Positions 34,543-43,645 are shown, counted from the stretch's first letter. The stretch: 64,000 bases of DNA from JBLMXQ01 sp050257855 (GCA_050257855.1 JBLMXQ010000139.1:1-64000), one strand, 5' to 3'. Translations and numbers: made by a program. The notes: generated by a model not told the origin, from the letters alone.

Positions 34543-35487
34543 ATGCCTGTTCGCTCCAAGTGGCAGTCCCTTCCCACCGAGGCCATCAACCCCGCCACCC
34601 TCGCCATCGACAAGCTCTCCTCCTCCGACATCGTCGAGGGGATGCTCAACGAGGACCGGAAGATGCTCGCGGCGGTTCAGCGCGAGAAGGAGCGAATCGC
34701 GGTCGGCATCGACATCCTGACGCAGGCGCTCCGGCGCGGCGGCCGGATGGTCTTCGTCGGCGCGGGCACGAGCGGCCGCCTCGGGATTCTCGAGTCCGCC
34801 GAGATGCCGCCGACCTTCGGCACGCCGCCGGAGCTGGTTCAGGCCATCATGGCGGGCGGCCAGGACGCGATGCTGCGCGCCAAGGAAGACGTCGAGGACA
34901 ACTACGAGGAGGGCGCGCGCGCCGTCATGCGGCTCCATCCGACGCGCAAGGACGTCGTCATCGGCGTCTCGGCGAGCGGCATGACGCAGTTCGTGCGCGG
35001 CGCCCTGACGCGCGCCCGGCGCGCCGGCTCGAAGGTCGTCTTCATCACCTGCGATCCCGCGACCGAGCTGCAGACGTTCGTGGACCTGACGATCGCGCCG
35101 GCGGTCGGCCCGGAGGTGATTGCCGGATCGACGCGCCTCAAGGCGGGCACGGCGACGAAGATGGTCCTGAACATGCTCACGACCGGCGCGATGATCCGCA
35201 CCGGCAAGACGTACGGCAACCTGATGGTGGACGTGCAGACCGGGTCGGAGAAGCTCAGGGATCGCGCCCGCCGCATCATCGCGATCGTCACCGGCCTCGA
35301 CTACGAGAACGCCGACCGGCTGCTCCGCCGCGCGCGGTGGAACGTCAAGGCGGCGATCGTCATGCAGAAAACCGGTCTCGCCTACCCCAGGGCGCTCGCC
35401 CGCATCCGCCGCGCCCACGATTCGGTCCGCGAAGCCATCGGCGAGGACGTCGAGGCGCGGCTCAAAGAGCTACTGCACCTCGAGTAG
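34543..35487 (+). CDS. murQ: N-acetylmuramic acid 6-phosphate etherase
   Basis: MurQ splits MurNAc-6-phosphate into GlcNAc-6-phosphate and D-lactate in cell-wall recycling. The 314-residue product has the SIS fold with FVGAGTSGRLGILESAEMPPTFG and IAGSTRLKAGTATKMVLNMLTTG, both diagnostic for the family, and the N-terminal TEAINPATLAID. It is transcribed away from xerD and converges on nagB, with the two 3' ends overlapping by 18 bases. It is the marker enzyme for the recycling island. Confidence 0.96.
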   Translation: MPVRSKWQSLPTEAINPATLAIDKLSSSDIVEGMLNEDRKMLAAVQREKERIAVGIDILTQALRRGGRMVFVGAGTSGRLGILESAEMPPTFGTPPELVQAIMAGGQDAMLRAKEDVEDNYEEGARAVMRLHPTRKDVVIGVSASGMTQFVRGALTRARRAGSKVVFITCDPATELQTFVDLTIAPAVGPEVIAGSTRLKAGTATKMVLNMLTTGAMIRTGKTYGNLMVDVQTGSEKLRDRARRIIAIVTGLDYENADRLLRRARWNVKAAIVMQKTGLAYPRALARIRRAHDSVREAIGEDVEARLKELLHLE

Positions 35488-36207
35488 CGACGCCGCGTCG
35501 CGGTCGAGCCACACGTCGACGTTCGCGTGGAGCTGCAGGAACGAGGCCGGCACGCGGGGCGTGATCGGCCCGTGGATGGCGCGCGCGACGGCTCTCGCCT
35601 TGCCCCGGCCAGTGGCGAGCAGCACGATCCGCCGCGCCTGGAGGATGGTCGCCATCCCCATCGACAGCGCCCGCCGCGGAACATTCGCGGCGCGCCCGCC
35701 GAACAGAGCCGCGTTCGCCCGCCGCGTCGCCGGCGTCAGCCGGGCGACGTGCGTGCGCGCGACGAGCGCCGTTCCCGGCTCGTTGAACCCGATGTGCCCG
35801 TTGGCGCCGATGCCGAGCAGCTGCAGGTCGATGCCGCCGGCGCGCGCGATCGCGCGCTCGTACCGCGCGCACTCCGCCGCGGGATCGCGGACCGCGCCGT
35901 TGAGCACGTGGATGCGCCGCCGCGGCAGGTTCACCGCGGCGAACAGGTGCCGGCGCATGAACGCGTGGTAACTCGAGCGGTGCGCCGGACCGATTCCGAG
36001 GAACTCGTCGAGGTTGAAGCTCGCCGCACGAGAGAAGTCGATCCGCCCGGCGCGGCAGAGCGCGGCGAGCTCGTCGTAGAGCGGGATTGGCGTACGCCCG
36101 CTCGGGAGGCCGAGCACGAGCCCGGGCGCCGCGCGGAGGGCGCGGGCGAGATCAGCGGCCAGTGCGCGCGCCGCGCCGCGGGGAGTCGGGAAGATTCGGA
36201 TGCGCAT
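35470..36207 (-). CDS. nagB: Glucosamine-6-phosphate deaminase
   Basis: NagB converts glucosamine-6-phosphate into fructose-6-phosphate and ammonia. The 245-residue product has the phosphate-binding LGLPSGRTPIPLYDEL, the catalytic FNLDEFLGI and the motif GIGANGHIGFNEPG, which resembles the shorter Gram-positive-type enzymes. The ATG at 36207 begins the family-like MRIRIFPTPRG; the frame is open further upstream inside the kinase gene. It overlaps the kinase by 56 bases. With murQ and the kinase it would complete recycling apart from deacetylation by NagA, which is not seen. Confidence 0.93.
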   Translation of the reverse strand: MRIRIFPTPRGAARALAADLARALRAAPGLVLGLPSGRTPIPLYDELAALCRAGRIDFSRAASFNLDEFLGIGPAHRSSYHAFMRRHLFAAVNLPRRRIHVLNGAVRDPAAECARYERAIARAGGIDLQLLGIGANGHIGFNEPGTALVARTHVARLTPATRRANAALFGGRAANVPRRALSMGMATILQARRIVLLATGRGKARAVARAIHGPITPRVPASFLQLHANVDVWLDRDAASLLEVQ

Positions 36208-37141
36208 ACGTGGGCAGGTGCGCGCCTCCGCGCGCGTGCGCGAGCGCCAGGTGCACGGCGCCCGCCGCGGGCTCGACCTCGAGCCGCCGGACGTCGCTCC
36301 GGGGCGCAACCTCGACGAGACGCCGCGTGAGCTCGCTGGCAAGCCACGGCACCACGCCGAAGACGCCGCCGGCGAGCACGAACCGGAACGAATCGCCGCG
36401 CATCTCGAGCCGTGAAGCGACCGCCTGGGCGGCCGCCACGAGCTCGGCGGCCGCGCGCTCCAGGATCCGGGTCGCGACCGCGTCGCCCGCCGCGGCCGCA
36501 TCCTGCACGATGGGTCCGATGGCGGCGACGCTCGCGCGCGGCAGCTCCCGATCGTAGACGATGCGCACGAGCCCCGAGATGTCGGCAAGTCCGAAATGCC
36601 CGGAGACCGCCCGGGTGAGCTCGGTGGCGGGACCGCGTCCGTCGACGTCGCGCACCACGGCGGCGAGCGCCTCGCGCCCGATCCAGTAGCCGCTGCCTTC
36701 GTCGCCGATGATGTGCCCCCAGCCGCCGGCGCGCGCCGCCTGGTTCGCGGCATTGCGCCCGTACACGATGGACCCCGTGCCGGCGATGATGACGATCCCG
36801 GGCCCGTCGCCGACGCCGGACACCAGCGCCACGAGCGCGTCGTTGACGATCAGGATGCGCGGGCTCGCCGTCAGCCGCTGGAGGATCGCCGCCGCGGCGC
36901 GCACGTCCTCCTCCCGATCGACGCCGGCGATCCCGGCGCACACCGCGTCGGGCACGACGCGGCGTCCGCCCAGCGCGGCGGCGATTGCGGCGGCGAGCGC
37001 CTGCTCGACGCCGGCCGAATCCTGGCCCTGCAGGTTGGCGCCGGGCGCGCGGCCTTCGTCGATCGTCGCGCCGTCGCCGTCCGCAAGGACGCAGACCGTC
37101 TTCGTTCCGCCGGCATCGAGCCCGAGGACGTGCATCGTCAC
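36152..37141 (-). CDS. BadF/BadG-type amino-sugar kinase (GlcNAc/MurNAc kinase-like)
   Basis: The 329-residue product is an ASKHA-fold kinase with the phosphate motifs GLDAGGTKTVCVLAD, VNDALVALVSG, IIAGTGSIVYGR and GGWGHIIGDEGSGYWIG. Members of this family phosphorylate N-acetylglucosamine, and some (MurK) also MurNAc. Between nagB and murQ, it most likely feeds MurQ and NagA with phosphorylated sugars, since the symporters of this island, unlike a PTS, would deliver free sugar. Substrate preference cannot be read from the sequence. It overlaps nagB by 56 bases. Confidence 0.88.
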   Translation of the reverse strand: MTMHVLGLDAGGTKTVCVLADGDGATIDEGRAPGANLQGQDSAGVEQALAAAIAAALGGRRVVPDAVCAGIAGVDREEDVRAAAAILQRLTASPRILIVNDALVALVSGVGDGPGIVIIAGTGSIVYGRNAANQAARAGGWGHIIGDEGSGYWIGREALAAVVRDVDGRGPATELTRAVSGHFGLADISGLVRIVYDRELPRASVAAIGPIVQDAAAAGDAVATRILERAAAELVAAAQAVASRLEMRGDSFRFVLAGGVFGVVPWLASELTRRLVEVAPRSDVRRLEVEPAAGAVHLALAHARGGAHLPTYAHPNLPDSPRRGARTGR

Positions 37142-37169
37142 CGATCTTATGGTAGTTTTCGGCGGATCG

Positions 37170-38426
37170 ATGCCTCACCGCTCCTGGCGCAGGTGTGTAC
37201 GCGGCCGGCTGGCTGAAGTCTCGCGCTCCGTTCGCGCAGCCCTGGCCATGGCCGCCCTGATGGCGACGTGGACGGCGCCGGCACGGGCGCAGGAGGACGT
37301 CCGGGCCCTCTGGGTGGTGCGGACGACGCTGACCTCGCCGGCGGCCGTCAGCCGGATGGTCGACGTGGCGCGCGCGAGCGGCTTCAACACGCTGGTCGTG
37401 CAGGTTCGCGGGCGTGGCGACGCGTACTATCGGGGCGGACTCGAGCCGCCACCCGTCGCGCTGACGACCGAGCCCCGGTTCGATCCGCTGGCCGCGACCA
37501 TTGCCCGCGCCCACGACGCGGGCCTGCGTGTGCACGCGTGGATCAACGTCAACCTGGTCGCGAGCGCCGTCGATCCGCCCGTGGCGCGCGAGCACGTCAT
37601 CTACCGGCATCCCGAGTGGCTCATGGTGCCGCGCGCGCTCGGCGCCGGGCTCGCGACGGTCGACCCGCACAGCCCCGAGTACCTGGGCCGGCTGTCGCGA
37701 TACGTGCGCGCGCAGTCCTCCGACATCGAGGGGCTCTACCTCTCTCCCATTCCCGCCGGCGCCGTGGAATACACCGCGTCGGTGGTCCGCGACATCGTCT
37801 CGCGGTACGCGGTGGATGGTGTGCACCTCGACTACGTGCGCTACCCTTCGGCGGACTTCGACTACAGCCGCGCGGCGCTCGACGCGTTCGCGTGGGAGGT
37901 GAACCGCGACCTGCCTCGCGCGGACCCGTATCGCCGGCGTCTCGCCCGCGAGCCGCTCGTCTACACCGAGGCTTTCCCCGAGCGCTGGCGCGCGTTTCGC
38001 ACGGCGCGCCTCACGGCACTCCTGGCGCGCCTGCGCGACGTCGTGAAGTCCGCTCGGCCGGCCGCGACGGTCAGCGTCGCGGTCGGGCCCGATGCGGGCG
38101 CGGCCGCGGCGGACCGGCTCCAGGACTGGGGCGCCTGGGCGACGAGCGGTCTCGTCGACGTCATCTGTCCGATGGCGTACACCGCCGATGCCGCGACGTT
38201 CTCGTCGCAGATTGCCGCCGCGCGCGAAGTCGCCGGCTCCACGCCGCTGTGGGCCGGCATCGGCGCATTCCGTCTCTCATCCGCTCAGATCGTGGACGAT
38301 ATCGGCCGCGCCCGCCGGCTCGGGGTCCGCGGCATCATCCTCTTCTCGTACGACAGCCTGACCGCGCCCTCGCGGGGCGCCGACGATTTGACGCAACTCG
38401 GACGCGCGCTCGCCAGCGACCAGTAG
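37170..38426 (+). CDS. Secreted family-10-like glycosyl hydrolase (GHL10)
   Basis: The 418-residue product has a signal peptide (AALAMAALMATWTAPARA) and then a TIM-barrel of the GHL10 type: VRALWVVRTTLTSPAAVSRM, ARASGFNTLVVQVRGRGDAYY, VHAWINVNLV, DGVHLDYVRYP, and VICPMAYTAD. Members are thought to act on cell-wall or surface polysaccharide, without a firm substrate. The ATG at 37170 has GGCGGA just upstream; an in-frame ATG at 37149 is possible. Placed in the murQ island, it could release muropeptide sugars in the periplasm. Four bases separate it from the symporter gene. Confidence 0.85.
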   Translation: MPHRSWRRCVRGRLAEVSRSVRAALAMAALMATWTAPARAQEDVRALWVVRTTLTSPAAVSRMVDVARASGFNTLVVQVRGRGDAYYRGGLEPPPVALTTEPRFDPLAATIARAHDAGLRVHAWINVNLVASAVDPPVAREHVIYRHPEWLMVPRALGAGLATVDPHSPEYLGRLSRYVRAQSSDIEGLYLSPIPAGAVEYTASVVRDIVSRYAVDGVHLDYVRYPSADFDYSRAALDAFAWEVNRDLPRADPYRRRLAREPLVYTEAFPERWRAFRTARLTALLARLRDVVKSARPAATVSVAVGPDAGAAAADRLQDWGAWATSGLVDVICPMAYTADAATFSSQIAAAREVAGSTPLWAGIGAFRLSSAQIVDDIGRARRLGVRGIILFSYDSLTAPSRGADDLTQLGRALASDQ

Positions 38427-38429
38427 CCC

Positions 38430-39938
38430 GTGGGGTTCTCCGCCCTCGACTTCGCGGTCCTGGCGGCGTACCTCGCGGGAATCACCGCGTTCGGAACCCG
38501 CTTCCGGCGATCGCAGCGTTCGGTCCGCGACTACTTCCTCGGCAGCCGGCGGACGTCGTGGATCGTCATCGGGCTGTCGATCGTCGCAACAGAGACCAGC
38601 ACGCTGACGCTCATCGGCGTGCCGGCGCTCGCCTACGCGTCGTACGCGCACCCCGAGCAGGGCGGCAGCCTGACCTATCTGCAGGTGGTGGCCGGCTATG
38701 TCGTCGCACGGTTCGTCATCGCGTGGCTGTTCGTCCCGGCGTACTTCCAGGGCGAGCTGTTCACGGCGTACGAACTGCTGAACCGCCGGTTCGGCGCGCG
38801 CGCGAAACACGTCGCCGCGTCGCTGTTCCTCGTCATGCGCGCGCTGGCCGAAGGGGTGCGCGTCTTCGCCGCATCGCTCGTGCTGGCGGCCGTGCTGTCG
38901 GCCAGCCTGCCCGGACTGCCCCACCTGTGGCTCTGGTCGATCGTCCTCGTCGGGCTGCTCACGCTGATCTATACGTTCGAAGGCGGGATCGCGGCCGTCA
39001 TCTGGACCGATCTGATCCAGCTCGTGATCTACGTCGCCGGATCGATCCTCGCTGCCTGGATGCTGGTGCGACTCGTGCCCGGTGGCTGGAACGCCATCGT
39101 CGCCGACGCGAGGGCAGCCGGAAAGCTGCAGGTCGTCTCGTGGTCACTCGATCCGACGCTGCCCTTCACGTTCTGGGCCGGCCTCGTCGGGGGCTGCTTC
39201 CTCACGATGGCGTCGCACGGCACCGATCAGCTGCTCGTGCAGCGGCTGCTCACGTGCCGCGACGCGCGCGACAGCCGGCGGGCGATCGTCTTCAGCGGCT
39301 TCGTCGTGCTGGCGCAGTTCGCGCTGTTCCTGGGCATCGGCCTCATGCTGCATGCGTACTATGCGGTGCACCAGGCGCCCCCGATGGCGACCACCGACGA
39401 GGTGTTCCCGGCGTTCATCGTCCGGAGCCTGCCACGAGGCATCGCCGGCCTCGTGATCGCGGCGATCTTCGCGGCGGCGATGTCGAACCTCAGTGGATCG
39501 CTCAACTCGCTGGCGTCCACGACAGTGCTGGATTTCTATGCACCGATGACCGGCCGGGAAGCCGATGACGGAGGGCTGCTCCGGCTGTCGCGCTGGCTCA
39601 CGGCAGGGTGGGGCGTCGTGCTGATCGGCATCGCGATGCTCGCGCGGAACTGGGGGTCCGTGTTCACGGCCGGTCTCACGATCGCGTCGATCGTGTACGG
39701 ACCGATGCTCGGCGCCTTCCTGCTCGGGGTGCTGACGACCTGGGCGACCGAGCAGGGCGTCGTCGCGGGCATCGGCTGCTCCCTCGCCGCAATCGTCGCG
39801 GTCAACCGGCTGACGCCGCTGGCATGGACGTGGTATGTGTTGCTCGGCACGCTGATCTGCGTGGCCGTCGGCGCGCTGTGGAGCCGCGTGCAGATCACCG
39901 TGGCGATGGCCCGCGAGTCAGCCGAGCGGGACCGCTGA
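38430..39938 (+). CDS. Sodium:solute symporter family protein (first)
   Basis: The 502-residue product is an SSS-family permease with about 13 membrane helices: SVRDYFLGSRRTSWIVIGLSIVATETSTLT in the first helices, YTFEGGIAAVIWTDLIQ, and AAIFAAAMSNLSGSLNSLAST in the sodium-site region. SSS transporters import sugars, amino acids or sialic acid with sodium; the substrate is not readable, but the neighbours (murQ, the kinase, GHL10, the hydrolase) suggest an amino sugar or MurNAc. The start is GTG, four bases after GHL10. The stop overlaps the next start (TGATG). Confidence 0.9.
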   Translation: MGFSALDFAVLAAYLAGITAFGTRFRRSQRSVRDYFLGSRRTSWIVIGLSIVATETSTLTLIGVPALAYASYAHPEQGGSLTYLQVVAGYVVARFVIAWLFVPAYFQGELFTAYELLNRRFGARAKHVAASLFLVMRALAEGVRVFAASLVLAAVLSASLPGLPHLWLWSIVLVGLLTLIYTFEGGIAAVIWTDLIQLVIYVAGSILAAWMLVRLVPGGWNAIVADARAAGKLQVVSWSLDPTLPFTFWAGLVGGCFLTMASHGTDQLLVQRLLTCRDARDSRRAIVFSGFVVLAQFALFLGIGLMLHAYYAVHQAPPMATTDEVFPAFIVRSLPRGIAGLVIAAIFAAAMSNLSGSLNSLASTTVLDFYAPMTGREADDGGLLRLSRWLTAGWGVVLIGIAMLARNWGSVFTAGLTIASIVYGPMLGAFLLGVLTTWATEQGVVAGIGCSLAAIVAVNRLTPLAWTWYVLLGTLICVAVGALWSRVQITVAMARESAERDR

Positions 39939-41008
39939 TGGATCCAATCGCCGCCGCCCGCCGCCTGCTCGCCGACGCCGTCGAGACGCGTGTCTTTCCT
40001 GCGGCAACGGTGGACGTCGGCTCCTCGGCTGGACCGCTGTGGCAGGAGGCGCTCGGGACGCGCACGTTCGACCGGAGCGACGCGGTGTCGCCTGCGACGC
40101 CGTTCGATCTTGCGTCGCTCACCAAGGCGATCGCCGCCGCGAGCATCGCCATCGATCTGGTCGGCCAAGGGCGCCTCTCGCTCGACGAACGGGTCGAGGA
40201 CTCGATCGGCGAGTGGCGCGGGCGCGGGCGGGAGACGGTGACGATCCGCGATCTGCTCGAGCACGCCTCGGGGCTGCCGGCACGTCTCCTCGACGCGCCG
40301 CCTCAGGGTCGGCGCGAGTTCGAGCACGAGATCTGCGCGATTCCGCTCGAGTACGCACCGGGCAGCAAGTCCGTCTACAGCGATCTCGACTTCATCCTGC
40401 TCGGCTTCCTGCTCGCGGACCGCGCCGGCGCCGGTCTCGATGCCTGCTTCGACCGCCTGGCTGCATCGCTCGGGAAGGTCGAGCCGGACAGCATGGCAAT
40501 CCGGTTCAACCTGCCGCCGCACGAGCGCGCCGCGGCCGCCCCGACGCGGCCCCTGCCAGACGATCTACGGCGCGGCCGGCTGCTCGTGGGCGAAGTGCAC
40601 GACAACTACGCCGCGGCGCTCGGCGGCGTCGCCGGTCACAGCGGCCTGTTCGGCAGCGCGATCGCGGTCGGCGCCTTCGCGCGGGCCGTGCTGCGCGCCG
40701 CGCGCGGCGACGATCGCGTGCCGCGCCCGTGGTCGCCGCCGCTGGTCGCGCTCGCGACGACTCGAACCGCCGTCCCGGGCAGCTCGCGGGCGCTCGGCTG
40801 GGACCGGATGCTGCCGACCTCGTCGTGCGGCACGCGCATGTCGTCGAGCGCGTTCGGACATCCCGGGTTCACGGGCACGTCGCTCTGGATCGATCCGGCC
40901 CGCGATCGCTATTTCGTGCTGCTGACCAACCGCGTGTGCGACGGCGGAACGCAGGAACAGATGCGCGAGGTCCGCCGGGCGTTCCATGATGCGCTGGCCG
41001 ACCTCTAG
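39938..41008 (+). CDS. Serine hydrolase, beta-lactamase (class C) family
   Basis: The 356-residue product has the SxxK serine-lysine pair (ASLTKAI), the YSD motif (VYSDLDF) and a HPGFTGTS third motif, characteristic of the beta-lactamase/transpeptidase-like serine hydrolases. No signal peptide is visible, so it may be cytoplasmic. In Bacillus murQ operons a beta-lactamase-like esterase lies beside transporter and glycosidase genes; here the same class of gene overlaps the symporter by one base. A role in trimming muropeptides or esters is inference; it need not be a resistance enzyme. Confidence 0.88.
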   Translation: MDPIAAARRLLADAVETRVFPAATVDVGSSAGPLWQEALGTRTFDRSDAVSPATPFDLASLTKAIAAASIAIDLVGQGRLSLDERVEDSIGEWRGRGRETVTIRDLLEHASGLPARLLDAPPQGRREFEHEICAIPLEYAPGSKSVYSDLDFILLGFLLADRAGAGLDACFDRLAASLGKVEPDSMAIRFNLPPHERAAAAPTRPLPDDLRRGRLLVGEVHDNYAAALGGVAGHSGLFGSAIAVGAFARAVLRAARGDDRVPRPWSPPLVALATTRTAVPGSSRALGWDRMLPTSSCGTRMSSSAFGHPGFTGTSLWIDPARDRYFVLLTNRVCDGGTQEQMREVRRAFHDALADL

Positions 41009-41034
41009 AGAAGCTTGCTGAACAACGAGTAAAC

Positions 41035-41589
41035 ATGCATCGGTCGGTGTTGAAAGACAGTCGCGCGATTCATTCCGATAGACGCCTTGTGACGCGACGC
41101 CAGATCGCTCTTCTCGTCCCGATCCTTCTGACTTTGCACAACGTCGAGGAGGCAATGACGTTTGGACCCTGGCTGCCGCTGGTTCAGGCGCGTGCCCCGG
41201 TATTACTTCAGCTGTGGATCAATGAGGTCTCGTTGAAGGGGCTACCGATGGCTCTGGTCGTGGCGACCGCCGTTCCGTGGGCTGTCGCGGTCTGGGCCGC
41301 ATCGCGGCCGTCCTACGGGATCGCCATCTGGAGCCTTCTGCTGGTCCAGGCCGTCGTCCTGGTCAATGTCTTCTGGCATCTCGGAGCCGCCGTTGTGTTA
41401 CAAGGCTACGCACCAGGCCTGTTGACGGCCGTCATGTTCAACCTGCCGTTCTCGGTCTATCTGTTCAGGCGTGCAGTACGGGATCGTTGGTGTTCAACGC
41501 ACGCGTTGATTGGACTCGTACCCGCAGCGTTGGTTGTCCACGGGCCTCTTCTCATGGGCCTCGTCTACCTGATGGGTCGGATCCGTTGA
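41035..41589 (+). CDS. HXXEE-domain membrane protein
   Basis: The 184-residue product has about five membrane segments and the defining motif LHNVEEA (His-x-x-Glu-Glu) with a second conserved FWHLGAAVVLQGYAPGL segment. HXXEE proteins have no established function; the fixed acidic and histidine residues suggest a metal-binding integral-membrane enzyme. It starts 26 bases after the hydrolase. Base composition is visibly less G+C-rich than its neighbours and codons with A or T in the third position are frequent, which hints at later acquisition. Confidence 0.75.
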   Translation: MHRSVLKDSRAIHSDRRLVTRRQIALLVPILLTLHNVEEAMTFGPWLPLVQARAPVLLQLWINEVSLKGLPMALVVATAVPWAVAVWAASRPSYGIAIWSLLLVQAVVLVNVFWHLGAAVVLQGYAPGLLTAVMFNLPFSVYLFRRAVRDRWCSTHALIGLVPAALVVHGPLLMGLVYLMGRIR

Positions 41590-41897
41590 CCGGGAATGAA
41601 CGAGACCTCACACAGCCTCGCGTTCCGACCCGAGATGACGTCGTTCGGGTTCACCGGATTCTGGTTCACGGGGTTCTGCGGCTGGGTTTCAGTCCTTCGG
41701 GGTCTGGTTGTTCGGCACATCGACTCGTCGGGTTCAATTTGCCGGTGTTCGGTTCGCCTCGTTCGACACGACAAGGCAGCGCGCGACGACACCTCAGGAA
41801 CTGAACCCGCCGAGGAACCCCAAGGAACCCGAGAACCCTGGAACCCCGGAGAACCCGAGGAACCTCGTAGAGCCCTGGAACCCGTAGAACCTTTCCT
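41590..41897. repeat. 308-bp gap filled by opposite-facing GTTC and GAAC word clusters
   Basis: No gene is visible here. The left part (about 41642-41770) has nine GTTC words, mostly within GGTTC; the right part (about 41801-41893) has ten GAAC words, mostly GGAACCC or AGAACCC, running right up to the symporter ATG. Because GAAC is the complement of GTTC, the two halves can pair imperfectly into a long hairpin in the leader of the next gene. It is a degenerate tandem repeat, not a transposon. Confidence 0.6.
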
Positions 41898-43637
41898 ATG
41901 ATTCTGACCCCCCTCGACTGGGCCATCGTGGCGGCCTACTTCGCGGCGTCGCTCGCGATCGGCGTGTACTACTCCCGCCGGGCGGGACGCGGCATCGACG
42001 AATATTTCCTGTCGGGACGCAACCTGCCCTGGTGGCTCGCCGGGACCTCGATGGTAGCGACGACGTTCGCGGCCGACACGCCGCTCGCCGTGGCGGGGCT
42101 CGTGGCGAAGAACGGGATTGCCGGCAACTGGCTCTGGTGGAACGCCGCGCTCGGCAGCATGCTCACCGTCTTCTTCTTCGCCCGCCTGTGGCGGCGCGCC
42201 GGGATCATGACCGACGTCGAGTTCGCCGAGCTGCGCTACACCGGAAGGCCGGCGGCGCTGCTCCGCGGCTTCCGTGCACTGTACCTCGGGCTGCCGATCA
42301 ACTTCGTCATCATCGGCTGGGTGAACCTGGCGATGGCCAAGATCCTCGCCGTCACGCTCGGCTGGACCCGCCTGACCGCCGTGCTCGCCAGCCTCGCAAT
42401 TACCGCCTTCTACTCGGCGCTGTCCGGCCTCTGGGGCGTCGTCGTGACCGACTTCTTCCAGTTCGCCTTCGCGATGAGCGGATCGATCGCGCTCGCGTGG
42501 TTCGCGCTGCACGCCCATGGCGTCGGCGGCGTCGCCGGCCTGCGTGCGGCGCTGCCGGCCTCGACGTTCGAGTTCGTGCCGGCGATCGGCCGGACGGCCG
42601 GCCCGGCGTCCACACTCGCGCTGCCGCTGACCGCGTTCATCGCCTACATCGGCGTGCAATGGTGGGCGAGCTGGTATCCCGGGCAGGAGCCGGGCGGCGG
42701 CGGGTACATCGCGCAGCGGATGATGTCGGCGCGCGACGAGCGCCACTCCTTCTTCGCGACCCTGTGGTTCACCGTCGCGCACTACTGCCTGCGCCCGTGG
42801 CCGTGGATCGTCGTCGGGCTCGCCTCGCTCGTGCTGTATCCCGGCCTTGCGGACCAGGAGGCCGGCTACGTGATGGTGATGCGCGACTTCCTGCCGGTCG
42901 GCTGGCGCGGCCTGCTGCTCGGTGCGTTCTTCGCGGCGTACATGTCGACCATCTCCACGCAGCTCAACTGGGGCACCTCGTACGTCGTCAACGACTTCTA
43001 CCGGAGGTTCGTCCGTCCCGGCGCGAGCGAGCGCCACTACGTGTGGGTGTCCCGCTGGACGACGATCGCCACGATGGTGGCGGCGGCGATCGTGACCTTC
43101 TACCTGGAGAGCATCCGGCAGGCGTGGGAGTTCGTCCTCGAATCGGGCGCCGGCGTCGGGCTCGTCCTGATCCTGCGCTGGTACTGGTGGCGCGTGAACG
43201 CGTGGTCGGAGATCGCCGCGATGCTGGCGCCGGCGGCCGGCTGGCTGTACCTGAAGCTGTTCACCCGGGTTGAATTCCCGGATACCCTGCTCTACCTCGT
43301 CGCCTGGACGACGGTGTGCTGGCTGGTGGTGACGCTCTTCACTCCGGCGGAGGACGACGCGCACCTCGTGGCCTTCTATCGCCGCGTGCGGCCCGGTGGG
43401 CCAGGGTGGCGGCGAATCGCGCGGCTGGCTGGCGGCGGTCCTCCGGAGGCGATCGGCGGACTCCTTCTCGACTGGATGGCGGGCTGCGCGCTCGTGTACG
43501 CGACGCTGTTCGGGATCGGGGCCCTCGTCCTGGAGTCGGCCCTGAAAGCCCTTCCCTTCTTCGTCGCCGCCGGACTGGCCGCCGCGGTGATCTCGCGCGA
43601 CCTCACCGCGCGCGGCTGGAAGACTCTCGTCGAATAG
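41898..43637 (+). CDS. Sodium:solute symporter family protein (second)
   Basis: The 579-residue product is another SSS permease with about 14 membrane helices: RGIDEYFLSGRNLPWWLAGTSMVATTFAADT, GWVNLAMAKILAVTLGW, ISTQLNWGTSYVVNDFY in the sodium-site part. It is longer than the first symporter and has extra C-terminal helices, so it belongs to a separate subgroup. It lies downstream of the repeat-rich gap and converges on the pseudopilin-like gene with eight bases between stops. The substrate is unknown; the neighbouring recycling genes make a sugar likely. Confidence 0.9.
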   Translation: MILTPLDWAIVAAYFAASLAIGVYYSRRAGRGIDEYFLSGRNLPWWLAGTSMVATTFAADTPLAVAGLVAKNGIAGNWLWWNAALGSMLTVFFFARLWRRAGIMTDVEFAELRYTGRPAALLRGFRALYLGLPINFVIIGWVNLAMAKILAVTLGWTRLTAVLASLAITAFYSALSGLWGVVVTDFFQFAFAMSGSIALAWFALHAHGVGGVAGLRAALPASTFEFVPAIGRTAGPASTLALPLTAFIAYIGVQWWASWYPGQEPGGGGYIAQRMMSARDERHSFFATLWFTVAHYCLRPWPWIVVGLASLVLYPGLADQEAGYVMVMRDFLPVGWRGLLLGAFFAAYMSTISTQLNWGTSYVVNDFYRRFVRPGASERHYVWVSRWTTIATMVAAAIVTFYLESIRQAWEFVLESGAGVGLVLILRWYWWRVNAWSEIAAMLAPAAGWLYLKLFTRVEFPDTLLYLVAWTTVCWLVVTLFTPAEDDAHLVAFYRRVRPGGPGWRRIARLAGGGPPEAIGGLLLDWMAGCALVYATLFGIGALVLESALKALPFFVAAGLAAAVISRDLTARGWKTLVE

Positions 43638-43645
43638 CAGCCGTC

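Noticed and set aside
39938..41008. Antibiotic-resistance beta-lactamase
   Set aside because: The serine hydrolase fold is clear, but there is no signal peptide and the gene lies in a recycling operon, so an esterase or amidase-like role is as likely.
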